Positions 7,789-16,885 of a stretch of DNA of 64,000 bases are shown piece by piece. Where the stretch lies: positions 2,412,927 through 2,476,926 of the forward strand of contig CP070751.1 in assembly GCA_020348445.1 (NCBI GenBank), given 5' to 3'. The notes under the pieces were generated by a model, which ran no database searches, was not told the origin of the DNA, and was given only the letters and a program-made list of their open reading frames with translations. This DNA is from Thermoplasmata archaeon. GTDB taxonomy: Archaea; Thermoplasmatota; Thermoplasmata; GCA-020350865. The position numbers were made by a program, and so were the translations under genes. Within the stretch, counting starts at the first letter, position 1. The number at the start of each line of letters is the position of its first letter.

Positions 7789-10083
7789 ATGAGGCCAAGA
7801 GCAAGAAAAGAAAGAGTGGGCAGTAAATTGACTGCGTTAATGATCGTCATAGCAATATTTTCATCAATTAATTTTGTATTAGAATGTTCCATTAATGTGA
7901 AATCAGATACAGCATGGACCGATTCGGTAAAATTGAGCAACCTAGGTATAGACTGTAAGGAGCCGAAAGTGGCTGTCGAAGGAAATAATGTTCATGTGGT
8001 ATGGACAGATGATGATGGTGGTAACATCTATTACAGAAGAAGCACAGATAATGGATGGACCTGGGATTCTGAAACAATCCTCGGAAATGGTTCAAATCCA
8101 AAAATAGCGGTTTATGGAAATAATGTACATGTTTTATGGAGCGAAAGCTACAGAAAGAGCGACGATAATGGTACCACTTGGAATACCCCGATTGATATGT
8201 TTTCTGGATTGTATAAAACTGTTTGTTATGATCTGGCAGCTTATGGAAATAACGTTTATGTGGTTGCAGTTGAACATATAGATTATTCCCCGTACGACCC
8301 CCCCTATGATGATTATGATTTGGTTCAATTCAATAAAAGTTCCACAAACGGAGATTCATGGGGATCATGGGTCACAATTGATGGACCCAATAGGGATGAG
8401 CTTATGGAAATTGCTATGGCAGCTAAAAACAGCAACATACACATTGTCTATGGTTTTAGTCCATATGATCACGGTGCTTTAATACGATGGTTCAATCATA
8501 CATACAGCACCTCAGGAGGATCATCCTGGTCGCACCCTGATTTTATCAACACGGGTGGGATGGAAAAAGTAGGGCTCTCTTTAACCTATAATTCAAATGC
8601 GGTTTCAATGGCCTGGTGTGAAGCGGCAGCTATGGAATATATATATAAAATCTGGGGCGGGGGTTGGAGCTCCAATACTTTTGTTGCATCAGGATACGGG
8701 TTCACAGCATCATCACAAAATTATATCCTATATTGCTCTGTTTCATATAATGATCCCTCAACGATTTACAGTAACGTTGATGGAATTTTAACTGTTTCAC
8801 AAGGGCATGATGGATGGCGAGAATATTATGATGTATATGTGGAAAATCAGGATGTCCATTTCGTTTATATCCATAATTATGATGTTTACTATATGCACAA
8901 GGCCAACTGGCCAGAATTGCAAATCACCTCTTCAAATATCGAATTCGATCCTCCATCACCCATTGAGAACGGCACTTCTGTTACCATAAACACCACCGTA
9001 AGCAATACAGGTTCATCGACTCAAAATGTGGATGTAAAATTCTATAATGGTAATCCAGATTTAAATGGAGATTATATTCCGGATGTTACTGCAAACATGA
9101 TAGGCAACGATACAGTGGATGTTGATGAAGGGCTCTCATCCGTTGCCTCAATTAACTGGATTCCGCCATTAGAAGGTATCTATGAGATTTATGTTTGGGT
9201 AGATCCTGATAACCTTGTATACGAAGTCGATGATGCAAATAATCTGGCTTCAAATACCATTGTCGTAGAAATCCCTTCCCCTTCTCCGCCTTTGGATCTA
9301 ACAGCGCGATTATCCCCAGGCTCAAAAGAAAATGTAGAGCTTATCTGGAATGCCTCTGTAGATGACGGAAGCGGAGAGGATGATGTGGAAGGGTACACTG
9401 TATATAAATCAAGCACAGGTGCAGATGGAAGCTATGAGTTTGCAGCTTGGGTTTTAGCTTCTGGCTCTCCCTTTTATTCATGGTTAGATATTGGTGCAGG
9501 AGATGGAGATTTAAGTGATTATTTCTATGTCGTCAGAGCCAACGATACCGGAGACAATGAGGAGCAAAACACGAACAAGGTAGGTAAAATGGTGAGTCAC
9601 CTTGTCAAGGGATGGAACCTGATTTCGGTACCCCTTATCCAGTCCAATACCTCAGCTGATTATGTCCTTCAAACCTTGGAACTCAACTATTCAACAATGC
9701 AGGGATATCACGCAGGCAAATCAAGACCCTGGCTTCACTGGCACAGGGGTAAACCCAACTACTTCAATGATGAAATTGAAATTTACCATGAGAATGGATA
9801 TTACATCGATATGGTGAATTCTGATTACCTGGTGGTCACAGGTAGAGTACCTATAAACTCGCAGATACAGCTTAAAGCTGGATGGAACCTGGTAGGCTAT
9901 CCATCTCCAACAACTAGAACAAGGGATGATGCATTATCTTCGATTTCTGGATCGTACAACAAGGTAGAATTCTTCAGCACTATTAAGGGTAAAGAGGAAG
10001 CCGTATGGCCTCTTGATGACATGAATCCGAAATTAGGATATTGGGTTCACGTGACAGCAGATTGTATGTGGGCGGTACAATGA
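7789..10083 (+). CDS. Secreted Asp-box (BNR-like) propeller protein with CARDB, FN3 and terminal GWNL module
   Basis: This is a 764-residue exported protein. A basic start and hydrophobic segment (about 13-33) form a signal peptide or anchor. Residues about 40-375 carry sialidase-type Asp-box motifs (STDNGWTW, SDDNGTTW, STNGDSW) interleaved with NNVHVVW strands. This is a beta-propeller pattern; no sialidase active-site set was identified, so an enzyme role is not claimed. A CARDB-type domain follows (about 376-495; VSNTGSSTQNVDVKFYNG, VWVDPDN), then a fibronectin-III-like domain (about 498-604), then the terminal module (608-764) with GWNLISVPL and GWNLVGYPS half-repeats. No C-terminal membrane helix is present. 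It is the first of three tandem paralogues; the next gene overlaps its stop by four bases. Confidence 0.88.
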   Translation: MRPRARKERVGSKLTALMIVIAIFSSINFVLECSINVKSDTAWTDSVKLSNLGIDCKEPKVAVEGNNVHVVWTDDDGGNIYYRRSTDNGWTWDSETILGNGSNPKIAVYGNNVHVLWSESYRKSDDNGTTWNTPIDMFSGLYKTVCYDLAAYGNNVYVVAVEHIDYSPYDPPYDDYDLVQFNKSSTNGDSWGSWVTIDGPNRDELMEIAMAAKNSNIHIVYGFSPYDHGALIRWFNHTYSTSGGSSWSHPDFINTGGMEKVGLSLTYNSNAVSMAWCEAAAMEYIYKIWGGGWSSNTFVASGYGFTASSQNYILYCSVSYNDPSTIYSNVDGILTVSQGHDGWREYYDVYVENQDVHFVYIHNYDVYYMHKANWPELQITSSNIEFDPPSPIENGTSVTINTTVSNTGSSTQNVDVKFYNGNPDLNGDYIPDVTANMIGNDTVDVDEGLSSVASINWIPPLEGIYEIYVWVDPDNLVYEVDDANNLASNTIVVEIPSPSPPLDLTARLSPGSKENVELIWNASVDDGSGEDDVEGYTVYKSSTGADGSYEFAAWVLASGSPFYSWLDIGAGDGDLSDYFYVVRANDTGDNEEQNTNKVGKMVSHLVKGWNLISVPLIQSNTSADYVLQTLELNYSTMQGYHAGKSRPWLHWHRGKPNYFNDEIEIYHENGYYIDMVNSDYLVVTGRVPINSQIQLKAGWNLVGYPSPTTRTRDDALSSISGSYNKVEFFSTIKGKEEAVWPLDDMNPKLGYWVHVTADCMWAVQ

Positions 10084-13000
10084 CAATAAATAAAGTAATT
10101 TCACTGGGATTGTGCATGATGATGGTATTGGGTCTGTTTGCAACCAGTTTTCTATTGACTCAAAATCCAGTTGATATCAGATCAAGTACGGGACAAAAAG
10201 TGAACAGCGAATATCCAGAAAAAGAACCTCTTGACAGGGGTACAAGGGCTCCACCTGGATGGATGAATGAGATCAGATTGACCAATTCTATTGACAACAG
10301 CACGACACCTGAAGTTGCTGTTTGGGGAAGCAATGTTCACGTCGTTTGGAGCGATGACCGAGACGGAAACTACGAGATTTTTTACAAAAGGAGCACTGAT
10401 AACGGACTGAGTTGGGGTACGGAAACCCAAATCACCTTTACAACCATTTCCCAAGAATTGCCGAAAATAGGAGTTTACGGAAATACAATCCATATTGTAT
10501 GGCATGACTATATGAATGGTACCGTCTCTTATATCAACAGCACAGACAACGGGGATTCTTGGGGAACAATAACCATGTGGGACTGGACATCATATCCTCC
10601 ATGCGCTATGTTCGATCCATTATTATGCCCTGATGTGGCGGTAGACGAAAACAATGTTTACATTATAGCATATGTACTTGGACCTGAGGATTTGATATTT
10701 AAACGCAGCAACAATTCTGGAGGTTCATGGTCCAATTGGATATTGGTCTCTGATTTTGGCTGGTATTGGTCCAGCCCAACCATTGAAACCGATGGAAGCC
10801 TGATACATGTAGTGTACGATATCACCATAGGAAGCCCAGATTCGTTGTATCATTTTTTCAGCGATGATGGTGGTGATACATGGTGGGACGATATTTTCAA
10901 TCCTTTTGTTGATCATAATGAGGTTTATGAAAATCTTGTATCATTTGAGACATCCATGGATGGAGATTATTTTAGGGTTGCCTATTCAATGTGGAACGCA
11001 ACCTTGGCAACTATCAAAGTGCGAACAATGTACTGGAGTTATTCACCAATCGAGTTTTGGTACGGCCCTTACGAGGTAGGTAATAATAGTGAGGGAGATA
11101 TAGACGTAGAAAAAGACCATATTGTGTGGAACGGAGAAGATACAAACAACTACACCCAGGTATTTTCAAGTAAATACGGCCAGGCAACTGATTACCCCAG
11201 CGACTCTTCAATGCCCACCATCGCCATCTCAGGTGATTTAGTCCATATCGTATGGGTTGATCCAAGAGATGGGAACAATGAACTCTATTACTCACAAAGA
11301 GGATTATTGGCGGATTTAATCCTATCCAATTCTGACATCCAGTTCGACCCTCCAAGTCCAGTTGAAGAAGGCATGGAGGTTTTTATCAACGCAACTGTGT
11401 TTTGTAGCGGTAAATCTGCATCGAGCGTTGAGGTGAAATTCTACAATGGAAACCCTGATTTGAATGGAGACCTAATTCCTGATGTCACAGCTGATGTCAT
11501 CGGCAGCGACACCATAAATATAAATGCTGATGCTTCTGCCATTGCATCCTTAAAATGGACTCCGCCTTCTGATGGAACTTATGATATCTTTGTCTGGGTT
11601 GATCCTGATAACCTGACAGAGGAATTGGATGAATCCAACAACATTGGATTTAATACATTGGAGGTTTTTTCCCTTCCCCCAACTCCACCTCTTAATCTTG
11701 GTGCTGAGATATCGCCTGGTGCTCTGGATGATGTGGAGCTTTCTTGGGATGCATCATCTGATGATGGTTCTGGGGAAGACGATGTAGTGGGCTATTCTGT
11801 ATACAAATCAAGCACAGGAGTGAGCGGAACCTACGAGTTTGAAGCCTGGATTTTAGCCACAGACTCTACTTCATATAGTTGGATTGATAGTGGTGCAGGA
11901 GATGGGGACCTAAATGATTATTTCTACATCGTCAGGGCAAATGACACTTTAAACAACGAGGAGCAGAACACAGATAAAGTAGGCAAGATGGTGAATTCCC
12001 TTGTTTTGGGATGGAACATGATTTCCGTTCCCCTTATCCAGTCCAATACCTCAGCCGAGGGTGTCCTTCAAACCCTTGAGCTCAACTATGCTACAATACA
12101 AGGATACCATTCAGGTAAATCAAGACCTTGGCTTCACTGGCACAGGGACAAGCCAAACTATTTCAATGATGAAATCGATATCATCCACGAAAGGGGATAC
12201 TACATCGATATGGTGAATCCAGATTATCTTGTTGTGGCAGGGAAGGTGCCCACAAATACACAAATATCTCTTAAAGCAGGGTGGAACCTGGTTGGCTATC
12301 CGTCTCCAACAACAAGAACAAGTGATGATGCATTATCTTCGATTTCCGGATCTTATAATAAGGTAGAATTCTATGACACATATAAGGGTAAAGAGGGAGC
12401 CCTGGGACCTCTTGATGACATGTACCCGAATTTGGGGTACTGGGTTCATGCAATGGAGGATTGTGTATGGGAACTGCTGATTTAAGGAGAAAGATAAAGT
12501 CTATACTAATATGCTTACTCCTTATAGGAGCCCTATTTATCGCCTTAGATGAAAGCTTCGAGGTTGCTTTGAGGGTAGAGGGAGAGGATTGGTCTGATGG
12601 CATGAGGTTGAGTGAGTGGGGAAATGGATCAGTTGAACCCAGTATCGTTTCTTATGAAAATAACGTGCATGTTGTTTGGGCAGACAACAAAACTGGAAAT
12701 TTCGAGATATATTACAGAAGGAGCCTCGACAATGGGGCGACCTGGGAGAGCGAAATGAGATTGACCTATACATCCGAAAATCAAACAAATCCGAGAATCG
12801 CGGTTTGGGAAAATAATGTGCATGTTGTATGGAATAAGGGATACGTTAACAGCACAGATAATGGTGTTTCTTGGGGAATCCCATTCAATCCGTTCCCAGC
12901 CGAGAATATTACAGCTGTTCCTGATGTATGTATCTACCAAGACAACGTATATTTTGTTGTTGCCAACTACACATATCATTGGATTGTCCAACCCTCCTCA

Positions 13001-14404
13001 GGAACTTACTGGACCTATGTTTTATTCAAAGAACTTACCTGGCCTGACTGGGTAATTATTGAATACGACAACGGTAGCTTCATGGATATGTTTGTTCCCG
13101 AGGTGGCCATGGCTTTGAAAAACCAAGAGATACATATTATCTATGGATTAACTTGGAAATCATTTATACGACAGATATATCATTCATACAGTTTATCTGC
13201 TGGTGTTCCTGGGAGTTGGAGCAGCCCTGAGCTTGTTGTCGATGGACTGGAAAAGCTTGGAATATCCATGGCATTTGATCAAGATCTTTTAAGAATTGCT
13301 TGGAGTGAATGGGTAGGTGATAGTGCAAATAATATCTCAATGGGGACAAATACGAAGTCATGGAATGGTACATGGTCTGATCATGAGTACGTTGGAGGGG
13401 CGTACGGGATGACGGCTGTATCGGGATATTACATCACCTGGGGTGAAGCAGATTATGGGGACCTGGGGAGCAATATTGATGGCATAATCCTTGTTTCATC
13501 AGGACACCCGTACTTCAATTGGCATGATGTTTATCTTGAAAATGATACAGTTCATTTGGTATATATCGATGCCTGGGAGATTTATTACATGCAAAAAAAT
13601 GCCACAGAGCCTCCTTCTCCACCTACGAATTTAAATGCTTTTGTTGAAGGAAACAATATAAAACTTTCCTGGAACGCCTCCTCAGATGATGGCTTCGGGA
13701 ATGATGATGTTTTGGGTTATACTGTATATAAATCAAGTACAGGTGTAAGTGGTAATTATGAGTTTACAGATTGGATTTTAGCCACTGACTCAGCCTCGTA
13801 TAGTTGGATTGATAGTGGTGCAGGAGATGGGGACATAAACGATTATTTCTACATCGTCAGGGCAAATGATACCACAAACAACGAAGAGCAAAATACGAAT
13901 AAGGTGGGCAAGATGGTGAATTCCCTTGGGCGGGGATGGAACATGATTTCGGTTCCCCTTATTCAGTCCAATTCCTCAGCCGAGCATGTCCTTCAAACCC
14001 TGCAGCTCAACTATGCTACAATACAAGGATATCACGCAGGTAAATCAAGACCCTGGCTTCACTGGCACAGGGACAAACCAAACTATTTCAATGATGAAAT
14101 CGAGATCACCCACGAGTGGGGATACTATATCGACATGGTGAATCCAGATTATCTTGTTGTGGCAGGGAAGGTACCCGCAAGTACCCAAATATCTCTTAAA
14201 GTAGGGTGGAACCTGGTTGGCTATCCATCTCCAATAATTAGGACAAGAGATGATGCATTATCTTCGATTTCCGGATCGTATAATAAGGTAGAATTCTTTG
14301 ACACAAGTAAGGGTAAAGAAGTGGCTGTTGAATCTCTTGATGATATGAATCCAAATTTGGGATACTGGATTCATGTGACTGATGATTGTGTGTGGGATGT
14401 CCCC
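9612..14404 (+). repeat. Three DNA-level copies of the terminal GWNL module in tandem genes
   Basis: The 3' ends of the three paralogues (about 9612-10080, 12007-12482 and 13933-14404) share long runs of nearly identical bases, for example around 9720, 12117 and 14040 (AAATCAAGACC.TGGCTTCAC) and 9927, 12324 and 14250 (GATGATGCATTATCTTCGAT). The 5' propeller halves are clearly more diverged. Further copies end the genes finishing at 32416, 44820 and 47048, and a distant one ends the gene finishing at 57218. Confidence 0.8.
10080..12485 (+). CDS. Secreted Asp-box propeller protein, second tandem paralogue (CARDB, FN3, GWNL module)
   Basis: This is an 801-residue paralogue of the preceding protein with the same architecture: signal peptide (about 5-27), Asp-box propeller with repeated STDNG.SWG and NVHVVWSDDRDG (about 70-405), CARDB (about 410-530), FN3 (about 530-636) and terminal GWNM/GWNL module (about 643-801). 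The start at 10080 is set by the ATGA overlap with the previous stop and by the signal peptide beginning there. An earlier in-frame start at 10041 would lie inside the upstream gene and add residues before the signal peptide. Translational coupling is likely. The conserved terminal region is close to its neighbours even at the DNA level, pointing to recent duplication or gene conversion. Confidence 0.88.
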   Translation: MTINKVISLGLCMMMVLGLFATSFLLTQNPVDIRSSTGQKVNSEYPEKEPLDRGTRAPPGWMNEIRLTNSIDNSTTPEVAVWGSNVHVVWSDDRDGNYEIFYKRSTDNGLSWGTETQITFTTISQELPKIGVYGNTIHIVWHDYMNGTVSYINSTDNGDSWGTITMWDWTSYPPCAMFDPLLCPDVAVDENNVYIIAYVLGPEDLIFKRSNNSGGSWSNWILVSDFGWYWSSPTIETDGSLIHVVYDITIGSPDSLYHFFSDDGGDTWWDDIFNPFVDHNEVYENLVSFETSMDGDYFRVAYSMWNATLATIKVRTMYWSYSPIEFWYGPYEVGNNSEGDIDVEKDHIVWNGEDTNNYTQVFSSKYGQATDYPSDSSMPTIAISGDLVHIVWVDPRDGNNELYYSQRGLLADLILSNSDIQFDPPSPVEEGMEVFINATVFCSGKSASSVEVKFYNGNPDLNGDLIPDVTADVIGSDTININADASAIASLKWTPPSDGTYDIFVWVDPDNLTEELDESNNIGFNTLEVFSLPPTPPLNLGAEISPGALDDVELSWDASSDDGSGEDDVVGYSVYKSSTGVSGTYEFEAWILATDSTSYSWIDSGAGDGDLNDYFYIVRANDTLNNEEQNTDKVGKMVNSLVLGWNMISVPLIQSNTSAEGVLQTLELNYATIQGYHSGKSRPWLHWHRDKPNYFNDEIDIIHERGYYIDMVNPDYLVVAGKVPTNTQISLKAGWNLVGYPSPTTRTSDDALSSISGSYNKVEFYDTYKGKEGALGPLDDMYPNLGYWVHAMEDCVWELLI

Positions 14405-14407
14405 TAA
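12467..14407 (+). CDS. Secreted Asp-box propeller protein, third tandem paralogue (lacks CARDB)
   Basis: This is a 646-residue paralogue of the two upstream proteins: signal peptide (about 7-27), Asp-box propeller (about 30-375; SLDNGATWESE, STDNGVSWG), FN3-like domain (about 382-485) and terminal GWNM/GWNL module (about 490-646). The CARDB domain of its neighbours is cleanly absent, with propeller running directly into FN3. It is therefore a domain-loss variant rather than a broken gene. The ATG at 12467 has GGAGGA six bases upstream and overlaps the previous gene by 19 bases, so all three are probably co-translated. The stop is only seven bases from that of the convergent membrane gene. Confidence 0.87.
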   Translation: MGTADLRRKIKSILICLLLIGALFIALDESFEVALRVEGEDWSDGMRLSEWGNGSVEPSIVSYENNVHVVWADNKTGNFEIYYRRSLDNGATWESEMRLTYTSENQTNPRIAVWENNVHVVWNKGYVNSTDNGVSWGIPFNPFPAENITAVPDVCIYQDNVYFVVANYTYHWIVQPSSGTYWTYVLFKELTWPDWVIIEYDNGSFMDMFVPEVAMALKNQEIHIIYGLTWKSFIRQIYHSYSLSAGVPGSWSSPELVVDGLEKLGISMAFDQDLLRIAWSEWVGDSANNISMGTNTKSWNGTWSDHEYVGGAYGMTAVSGYYITWGEADYGDLGSNIDGIILVSSGHPYFNWHDVYLENDTVHLVYIDAWEIYYMQKNATEPPSPPTNLNAFVEGNNIKLSWNASSDDGFGNDDVLGYTVYKSSTGVSGNYEFTDWILATDSASYSWIDSGAGDGDINDYFYIVRANDTTNNEEQNTNKVGKMVNSLGRGWNMISVPLIQSNSSAEHVLQTLQLNYATIQGYHAGKSRPWLHWHRDKPNYFNDEIEITHEWGYYIDMVNPDYLVVAGKVPASTQISLKVGWNLVGYPSPIIRTRDDALSSISGSYNKVEFFDTSKGKEVAVESLDDMNPNLGYWIHVTDDCVWDVP

Positions 14408-14414
14408 ATAATTC

Positions 14415-15050
14415 TCATGTCAATCCATTGATCAAGTAAAAAATTCCCACCATGATCAGGACCATACCGCAGATATCTCTCAGCTTTTGAATTCCTATTT
14501 TCTTTCTCCATCTTCCCCCCACTTCTCCTGAGACTGTTCCCGCGGCTATGATTGCAAAGGAGCTTCCTATCCAAAATGTGAAAACAGACAGAAACATTGT
14601 TAGCATGTCCCTGGTCAATGTGGCCCTTACCAATGCTATCCACAACAAGGGACAAAAGAACGAACCAATTAAAAGTCCCAATATCACGGAGAACATTGGT
14701 CTGAAGTTCTCAGCCAATTTGGCTGGACACCATCTAGGTTTTGGAAGGCTGAACACGATCCACGCGCCGTATATTATCACCAAGCAACCCAAAATCACAA
14801 CTGCAAATTGTAAAAACGTTGAAGGACTCCTTTCAGTTAAAGCAGAGCCTATCATAAAGACAACAAGACCTATAGCTAGATATATCATAAGTCTACCCAT
14901 GGAGAAGAATATTGATGTAAAAAAACCTTCTCTTCGGGTTTTGTCCTTCTCCATTATGTAGGGAACCAGTATGGGGATACACAGCCCAAGACAGCTTATG
15001 CTGGCAACCAATCCAAAAACAAATGAGGTTCCTATGATGCTCCAATCCAT
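14415..15050 (-). CDS. CcdA/DsbD-like multi-helix membrane protein (DsbD_2/UreH-type family)
   Basis: The 211-residue protein has about six hydrophobic helices. The first contains SCLGLCIPILVPYI and a middle one GSFFCPLLW. Paired Cys near a Pro in corresponding helices are the pattern of CcdA/DsbD-type proteins, which move electrons across the membrane by thiol-disulfide exchange. The related sulfite-exporter/UreH-like group has the same fold, so transport is an alternative. It diverges from the two activases across 193 bases and converges tightly with the Asp-box operon. A distant relative lies at 36909 beside a polyferredoxin, which suggests that these proteins belong with the redox genes. 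The exact role is unknown. Confidence 0.7.
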   Translation of the reverse strand: MDWSIIGTSFVFGLVASISCLGLCIPILVPYIMEKDKTRREGFFTSIFFSMGRLMIYLAIGLVVFMIGSALTERSPSTFLQFAVVILGCLVIIYGAWIVFSLPKPRWCPAKLAENFRPMFSVILGLLIGSFFCPLLWIALVRATLTRDMLTMFLSVFTFWIGSSFAIIAAGTVSGEVGGRWRKKIGIQKLRDICGMVLIMVGIFYLINGLT

Positions 15051-15223
15051 GTAATCGGATTAGCCAATAGGATTATTAAAACTTTGGGCCAACGTAAAAG
15101 CCAAACAAGTGCAGTGTACCGGTTTTTAAAAGAATTGATAAATAAAGTTAAATACCATATTCGTACATTCAGCGAAATGGAGCCAGGTAATCATAAAGAC
15201 AGAAGATGGGGCTCTAAAAAACC

Positions 15224-15239
15224 ATGGGGGAGATCCCAT
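15224..15239 (+). promoter_or_regulatory. Small hairpin over the ribosome-binding site of the first activase
   Basis: ATGGG (15224-15228) and CCCAT (15235-15239) are inverted and separated by six bases. The likely Shine-Dalgarno GGGGAG lies within it, just before the GTG start at 15244. It could reduce initiation, but a five-pair stem may be chance. Confidence 0.3.
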
Positions 15240-15243
15240 TATA

Positions 15244-16014
15244 GTGGCTGGTTTGGATGTAGGGGCCATCACAATAAAGAGCGTGATCATGAAGGACGAC
15301 AAAATAGTTGGCTACAATCTTGCAAACACGGGTATGAGACCGGGAGAGGAGTCCAAGGGTCTTTTGGAAAAGAATCTTAATAAGCGCGGCCTTAATCTGG
15401 AAGACGTAAATTCGATAATTGCAACAGGTCACGGCAGACATTCTCTAGACTTTACAGAAATCAAAAAATCCGAAATCACATGCATTGCAAAGGGTGCTAA
15501 GAGACTGAATGACAAAAGCAGGATGGTGGTGGACATCGGGGGACAGGGTATCAGGGTCATCGAGCTAGACGAAAAAGGCGATGTGTCCAACTTCCTAACA
15601 AATGACAAATGCTCGGCAGGAACAGGATGTTTCCTTGATATGATGTCCTATGCCCTTCAGGTTGATTTGGATAAAATGGGCGAGCTCTCTCTAAATGCCT
15701 GTGAACCTAAGAAGCTTTCAACAACATGCAGCATATTTGCTGAGTCTGAGGTGGTCTCCCTTGTGGCCAGAGGCATGAAGAAGGAGGACATATTGGCAGG
15801 ACTCCACGATTCAGTTGCCAGGAAGGTTACAGGACTTGTCAAAACATTGGGTGTAAAAGGAGAGATCTTCTTGGCAGGTGGTGTTGCCAGAAATATCGGT
15901 GTGAGAAAGGCGCTGGAATCCAGATTAAATGGCAATATTTATGTTGCAAGATATCCTCAGATCGTGTGCGCATTGGGAGCTGCATTAATTGCCCAGGAGG
16001 AGGTGGGAAATTGA
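15244..16014 (+). CDS. BadF/HgdC-type ATPase, 2-hydroxyacyl-CoA dehydratase activase (copy 1)
   Basis: This is a 256-residue cytoplasmic activator of the ASKHA fold. In characterised relatives (HgdC, FldI, BadF/G) a homodimer holds one [4Fe-4S] cluster between subunits and uses ATP hydrolysis to send one very low-potential electron to a dehydratase or reductase. Visible signs are the GLDVGAITIKS phosphate loop at the N-terminus, VDIGGQG near 97-103, and both cluster Cys in their usual settings (NDKC at 123 and STTC at 162, the latter followed by SIFAESEV). AGGVARNIGV near the C-terminus is the adenosine motif. GTG 15244 is the only plausible start before the phosphate loop. Its partner is probably one of the 2-HAD proteins at 25526 or 38634. 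Confidence 0.9.
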   Translation: MAGLDVGAITIKSVIMKDDKIVGYNLANTGMRPGEESKGLLEKNLNKRGLNLEDVNSIIATGHGRHSLDFTEIKKSEITCIAKGAKRLNDKSRMVVDIGGQGIRVIELDEKGDVSNFLTNDKCSAGTGCFLDMMSYALQVDLDKMGELSLNACEPKKLSTTCSIFAESEVVSLVARGMKKEDILAGLHDSVARKVTGLVKTLGVKGEIFLAGGVARNIGVRKALESRLNGNIYVARYPQIVCALGAALIAQEEVGN

Positions 16015-16814
16015 CTATAACAGGGGGAGTGGATATAGGCTCCACTTATACCAAAGTCGTTGTTCTTAAGGACGACATTGTAGCAGGGTATGGAATACAA
16101 CCCACAGGAGCAAGCTCAGAAGGAGCGGCCCAGGCAGCAATGAAGGATGCCCTTGCCATGTCAGGCCTTTCCCTCGATGATATCCAATACATAGTATCAA
16201 CTGGTTACGGCAGAAGGGTAACTTCCCTCTCCAATGAAACCATTAGCGAGATTTCGGCTAATGGAAGGGGCTCCAAGTGGATAGGCGAGAAGCAGGACAT
16301 AAGGACCATCATCGACATAGGAGGGCAGGATACAAAGGTCATTGCACTGGACGATAATCTTGATATTCTCGATTTTAGAATGAACGACAAATGCGCAGCA
16401 GGAACAGGAAGGTTTTTAGAGGTTCTTGCCAACGAGCTCAAAGTCCCTTTGGATGATATGGGAGGGCTTTCTCTAAATGCTGAAAATCCCGTAGAGATAA
16501 CAACAACTTGTTTGGTTTTTGCTAAATCCGAGGTTGCCTCCCTCATCGCTAAAGGCGCAAAAAAAGAGGATATAATTGCAGGGATACACATAGCAATTGC
16601 GAGAAGGCTTATAGTGATGGCAAAGAAGGTGGGGATTAGGGAAGTTGTGTTTTTCGATGGGGGGCCCGCAAGAAATATAGGTATGAGAAAGGCCTTCGAG
16701 GACGAGCTTGGAATGAAGATATATGTAACAGAGCATCCCCAGATCGTTACAGCCACTGGGGCTGCGCTCATTGCCAAGGAAACTTTTGAGAGCAAAGGCG
16801 CGGGTTCTGCGTAG
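16011..16814 (+). CDS. BadF/HgdC-type ATPase, 2-hydroxyacyl-CoA dehydratase activase (copy 2)
   Basis: This is the second activase, 267 residues, paralogous to the gene just upstream. It has GVDIGSTYTK at residues 6-15, IDIGGQDTK around 101-109, cluster Cys at about 128 (NDKC.AGTGRF) and 167 (TTTC.VFAKSEV), and GGPARNIGM near the end. The start is TTG 16011: GGAGGTGGG lies just upstream and the TTGA overlaps the first activase's stop. A farther in-frame start at 15966 would add a non-homologous stretch. Two adjacent, clearly different activases suggest either two partner enzymes or a heterodimer; families studied so far mostly use homodimers. Both retain all cluster ligands, so neither looks decayed. 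Confidence 0.9.
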   Translation: MTITGGVDIGSTYTKVVVLKDDIVAGYGIQPTGASSEGAAQAAMKDALAMSGLSLDDIQYIVSTGYGRRVTSLSNETISEISANGRGSKWIGEKQDIRTIIDIGGQDTKVIALDDNLDILDFRMNDKCAAGTGRFLEVLANELKVPLDDMGGLSLNAENPVEITTTCLVFAKSEVASLIAKGAKKEDIIAGIHIAIARRLIVMAKKVGIREVVFFDGGPARNIGMRKAFEDELGMKIYVTEHPQIVTATGAALIAKETFESKGAGSA

Positions 16815-16885
16815 AGAAAGAGGACTTCCAAAATATCAGTTAACACCGTGCATTTTCTACAAATTTTTTTCAAGGAGGAAAATTA

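Noticed and set aside
7789-12485. Asp-box proteins as sialidases
   Set aside because: Only the structural Asp-box repeats are visible; I could not identify the Arg triad, Tyr and Glu of the active site, so no enzyme is claimed.
12467-14407. Third Asp-box gene as a pseudogene or truncated copy
   Set aside because: It has a good ribosome site, signal peptide and intact terminal module; the missing CARDB domain is removed exactly at domain borders.
15084-15380. A 98-codon forward frame upstream of and overlapping the first activase
   Set aside because: Its composition is unlike a protein (repeated H, R, W, G), and most of it is the activase gene read in another frame.
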